From NORP294 sp047627915 (GTDB lineage: Bacteria; Bacteroidota; Bacteroidia; Flavobacteriales_E; Vicingaceae): 34,287 nucleotides of DNA. A program made the translations under genes and the position numbers. Of this stretch, positions 32,145 through 34,287 are shown one piece after another. Under the pieces are notes generated by a model, which searched no databases, was not told the DNA's origin, and saw nothing but the letters and a program-made list of their open reading frames with translations. The stretch covers positions 1 through 34,287 of the forward strand of contig JBLHTZ010000025.1 of the NCBI GenBank assembly GCA_047627915.1, read 5' to 3'. Position 1 is the first letter of the stretch, and the number at the start of each line of letters is the position of its first letter.

Positions 32145-33247
32145 GGTTTAAAAGCAAGGTTCTTAACAAAATTTGAGTCGTTCAATGTATTTAGGAAGGC
32201 AATTAAATCAGTTTTTTGCTGAGAAGTTAAATTTCTAGGTTTTTGTCTTCCATCAATATTAGGCGAGTTCACATTCACTCCGGAGTTATAAAACTCAATT
32301 ACTTCATCCAAGGTGGAAAAACGCCCATCATGCATGTAAGGTGGTGTAAATGCTAAGTTTCTTAAGGATGGAGTTTTAAATTTTCCAACGTCCAATGGGC
32401 TTTTTGTAATCCAAGCAAGTCCGGAGTCCGGGTTTGCATCTAATCCATTGTTTAAAAATTCATTGGTGGTCCATAATATTTGGAAAGGTGTTCCGTGACA
32501 GTGAAAGCAATCTCCCGTTCCTTCTGCCATAAAAATGTCGAATCCTCTAGATTCTTCCGCGGTAAGAGAATTATCTCCAGGTAAGTTAATCCCCTCTTGA
32601 TTTTCAAGGAAATATCTGTCGAATTTTGAATCGCCACTAATTAAGGTTCGCTCAAATTGAGCAATAGCTTTTACAACTAAATTCGAGTCTATGATATTTG
32701 TTCCAAAAGCTTTTTCAAAAAGCGGTGGATAATTATTGGTTCCTTGTAATTTAGAAGCAACATTTACCCATGACTCTTGCATTTCAAGAGGTTCTCGAAC
32801 AGGTCCGAAAGCTTGTTCTTCTAAACTTGTAGTTGAGCCATGCCAGTTAAAACGTCTAGAAGTTACCGAACCCCATGCTAAATTAAATAATGGCATGGCA
32901 TTTCTAACACTGAATGTACCTCCGACACCTATGCTGCGTGCCATCCCTCGGTCATTGAAGGCATCTGATGGAGCATGACATGAGGCACACGAAATACTAT
33001 TGTCTTTCGACAGCATTCTTTCAAAAAATAGCTTTTTACCTAATTCTATTCCTTCTACCGTAAGCGGATTGTCTGCTGGTATTATTGGTGAATTGATGTA
33101 ATTAAAGTGAGGGGGGAGTTCAAGTGCATATGGAGTAGGTATATACTTCCCATCCGAAGGTGTCACTTTATCTACAGTATCGTCATCCTCTCGGCACGAA
33201 GTCAAGAGGATGATGATAAGTAAAATATAGTTTAATATGCGATTCAT
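32141..33247 (-). CDS. Di-haem cytochrome c peroxidase/MauG-family lipoprotein (MbnH-like)
   Basis: A 368-residue exported protein with a lipobox (IIILLTSC; Cys18) and two haem c sites, C87-x-x-C-H91 (SISCASCHAPSDAF) and C247-x-x-C-H251 (GDCFHCHGTPF). Other family segments are LGKKLFFERMLSKDNSISC, LFNLAWGSVTSRRFNWHGST, FGPVREPLEM and FTPPYMHDGRFSTLDEV. The family includes bacterial peroxidases (CcpA), MauG and MbnH. The gene lies three bases after an MbnP-family gene. In the methanobactin system, MbnH is known to oxidise a Trp of MbnP, so an MbnH-like role is the best inference. A classical H2O2 peroxidase remains possible. The stop overlaps the convergent flavoprotein gene by four bases. Confidence 0.87.
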   Translation of the reverse strand: MNRILNYILLIIILLTSCREDDDTVDKVTPSDGKYIPTPYALELPPHFNYINSPIIPADNPLTVEGIELGKKLFFERMLSKDNSISCASCHAPSDAFNDRGMARSIGVGGTFSVRNAMPLFNLAWGSVTSRRFNWHGSTTSLEEQAFGPVREPLEMQESWVNVASKLQGTNNYPPLFEKAFGTNIIDSNLVVKAIAQFERTLISGDSKFDRYFLENQEGINLPGDNSLTAEESRGFDIFMAEGTGDCFHCHGTPFQILWTTNEFLNNGLDANPDSGLAWITKSPLDVGKFKTPSLRNLAFTPPYMHDGRFSTLDEVIEFYNSGVNVNSPNIDGRQKPRNLTSQQKTDLIAFLNTLNDSNFVKNLAFKP

Positions 33248-33250
33248 TTT

Positions 33251-34054
33251 TTACTGCTTGAAAGTAAACACAGAAGGACCGTTCATGTTCAACGTTCTTT
33301 GAGCATTGTATATTGGCATTACAGGAGCATTCCATACGTTAAAATCCCAATTTGTTGGATTAGTATACCATTCTTCAATGTTCATTTCAATGTCAAAGCT
33401 AAAATCGCTGTTTACCGATAAGCTTGAATTAGCCAATGTAACATCAAAGTGATTTATAGTCGTAACAGGGGGAGATGCAGTATTGTCTCTTGCCGTTCCC
33501 ATATGAGTTTTGAATTCAGCAGAAGTAATATTGCTGTCTAAATAATCTCCTTCAAGTCTTAAAAAATGGTATCCTCCACCTAATGGAGTTGGCCAATTCC
33601 AACTAAGGGTATTTAAATCGGGATAAGCTCCCGAAACATTGTCTTCTTCATCAAATCCAAAAGTAAAACCAACTGAACTGTAAGAGCCTTCAGGAATTTT
33701 TGTTGATAAGGTGTACGTTAATTTTGAAGAATCTGTTAAATCAACAAAGTGGTAACCTTCATCTATAATTTTAGTCCCATCATCTTTTGTGAATGTAACA
33801 TCTGAGATTAGATACTGTAATTTTGTTACCTTAAACTGTTGCATCAAAGCATTTTGATACGGATATCCTGAGGTATTCATTTGCAATACATTTCCATCTA
33901 CGAATTGAGTTAAATTGATGGTTGCATTATAGGTAGCTGTTGGAATAACAGAAGGTACTATTTTTTCGTGATCATCGTCTGTACAAGAAGAGAATGAAAG
34001 AATTGATATGGCTAATGCGCTGAATAGTGTTTTGTGAATTTTTAAAGTTTTCAT
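33251..34054 (-). CDS. MbnP-family lipoprotein, probably copper-linked
   Basis: A 267-residue lipoprotein (lipobox LSFSSC; Cys24, followed by acidic TDDDHE). Its beta-rich mature part matches the MbnP family: NATINLTQFVDGN at the start, the segment KLQYLISDVTFTKDDGTKI, GYHFVDLTD, and FTFGFDEEDNV. The conserved SWNWPTPLGGGYHFLRLEGD (residues 151-170) has Trp152, Trp154 and His163. MbnP of methanobactin operons binds copper, and its partner MbnH converts a Trp to kynurenine. The next gene here encodes an MbnH-like di-haem protein. No methanobactin genes are visible, so the role is probably general periplasmic copper handling. Upstream, three bases separate it from a broken outer-membrane protein gene. 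Confidence 0.82.
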   Translation of the reverse strand: MKTLKIHKTLFSALAISILSFSSCTDDDHEKIVPSVIPTATYNATINLTQFVDGNVLQMNTSGYPYQNALMQQFKVTKLQYLISDVTFTKDDGTKIIDEGYHFVDLTDSSKLTYTLSTKIPEGSYSSVGFTFGFDEEDNVSGAYPDLNTLSWNWPTPLGGGYHFLRLEGDYLDSNITSAEFKTHMGTARDNTASPPVTTINHFDVTLANSSLSVNSDFSFDIEMNIEEWYTNPTNWDFNVWNAPVMPIYNAQRTLNMNGPSVFTFKQ

Positions 34055-34057
34055 GTA

Positions 34058-34287
34058 TTAAAAGTAAAAAGTTAAATTAGTTGAAAATCTTATGTTGTTT
34101 TGCAACTGACTATCATTTAATGATTGACGAATTGGATCCCAAAAGGATGCTTCAATCGCCATTTATTTTTGTAAATTTTTGTGCCATAGGATAAAAATAA
34201 AACATTGCCTCCAGAGTTATCAAATTCCTGACGTGCCAAGCATCTCTTTTACTAATCTCAAATTAAATCCTTTCATTACTATAAAGA
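34058..34287 (-). pseudogene. 3' end of an outer-membrane (transporter-type) beta-barrel gene with apparent frameshifts
   Basis: Three minus-strand frames each carry part of one plausible protein end. At 34241-34285 frame A reads KGFNLRLVKEM. At about 34162-34230 frame B reads QEFDNSGGNVLFLSYGTKIY then KNK. From 34162 to the stop at 34058, frame C reads AIEASFWDPIRQSLNDSQLQ then NNIRFSTNLTFYF. Adding one G at about 34160 joins B to C as KW-AIEASF without a stop. The joined end, with alternating hydrophobic residues and a terminal Phe, looks like the last strands of a Bacteroidota outer-membrane transporter barrel. A second shift is needed near 34227-34243. The stop lies three bases before the MbnP gene. 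The gene is either decayed or hit by sequence errors; its 5' part is outside the window. Confidence 0.55.

Noticed and set aside
33251..34054. A methanobactin biosynthesis locus
   Set aside because: Only the MbnP and MbnH-like proteins are present; no small precursor gene or MbnB/MbnC-type enzyme is visible on either strand.

Overview
The window comes from a low-GC member of the Bacteroidota, most likely a gliding or marine-type flavobacterium. The evidence is the Bacteroidota promoter pattern (TTG, about 17-19 bases, TAnnTTTG) upstream of many genes, a Rho factor with a long disordered insertion, type IX secretion (T9SS) and gliding genes (type B sorting domain, PorP/SprF, GldI), many lipoproteins, and lineage-restricted families (DUF4783, DUF4199, DUF3667, MbnP). 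It is mostly a core-like chromosomal segment. I see no rRNA, tRNA, CRISPR, insertion sequence, prophage or integration site. Genes are packed tightly, and no gene-free stretch exceeds 300 bases.

Layout. 1-2783 (minus): a DUF4783 lipoprotein-like protein, NadC, a YihY-family membrane protein and a truncated PhyH-type dioxygenase. 2849-5424: rlmH, convergent with galE; then a divergent Gfo/Idh/MocA sugar oxidoreductase. 5413-7781: rho with its own promoter and a structured leader, then a DUF4199-like membrane protein. 7778-10910 (minus): Mpl murein-recycling ligase and a secreted carboxypeptidase-regulatory-domain protein. 11033-13000: DUF3667 zinc-ribbon membrane protein and a lysine-forming saccharopine-dehydrogenase-like enzyme, closed by a strong bidirectional terminator. 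13143-17759: a small lipoprotein and an S9 prolyl oligopeptidase lipoprotein, divergent from a DUF885 peptidase lipoprotein. 17833-24946: a translationally coupled T9SS cassette, namely a 1510-residue PKD-repeat surface protein with a type B sorting domain, a PorE-like TPR/PD40 protein that lacks the OmpA anchor, and a PorP/SprF protein. 24961-27001 (minus): YtxH, holin-like, unknown and AI-2E transporter genes. 27131-30394: nrnA, gldI and two more FKBP lipoproteins, ended by a terminator. 30591-32144: a dihydrolipoamide-dehydrogenase-fold flavoprotein without redox-active cysteines. 32141-34287 (minus): a MauG/MbnH-type di-haem protein, an MbnP-family lipoprotein, and the 3' end of an outer-membrane protein gene that appears frameshifted.

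How the genes fit together. Much of the window serves the cell envelope: peptidoglycan recycling (Mpl), periplasmic peptide breakdown (S9, DUF885), outer-membrane protein folding (GldI and two FKBPs), T9SS export of a giant adhesin-like protein with its dedicated partners, and a probable copper-linked MbnP/MbnH pair. The points most worth a second look are the cysteine-less flavoprotein, the anchor-less PorE-like member of the T9SS cassette, the MbnP/MbnH pair beside a broken outer-membrane gene, and the Rho disordered region with its leader.
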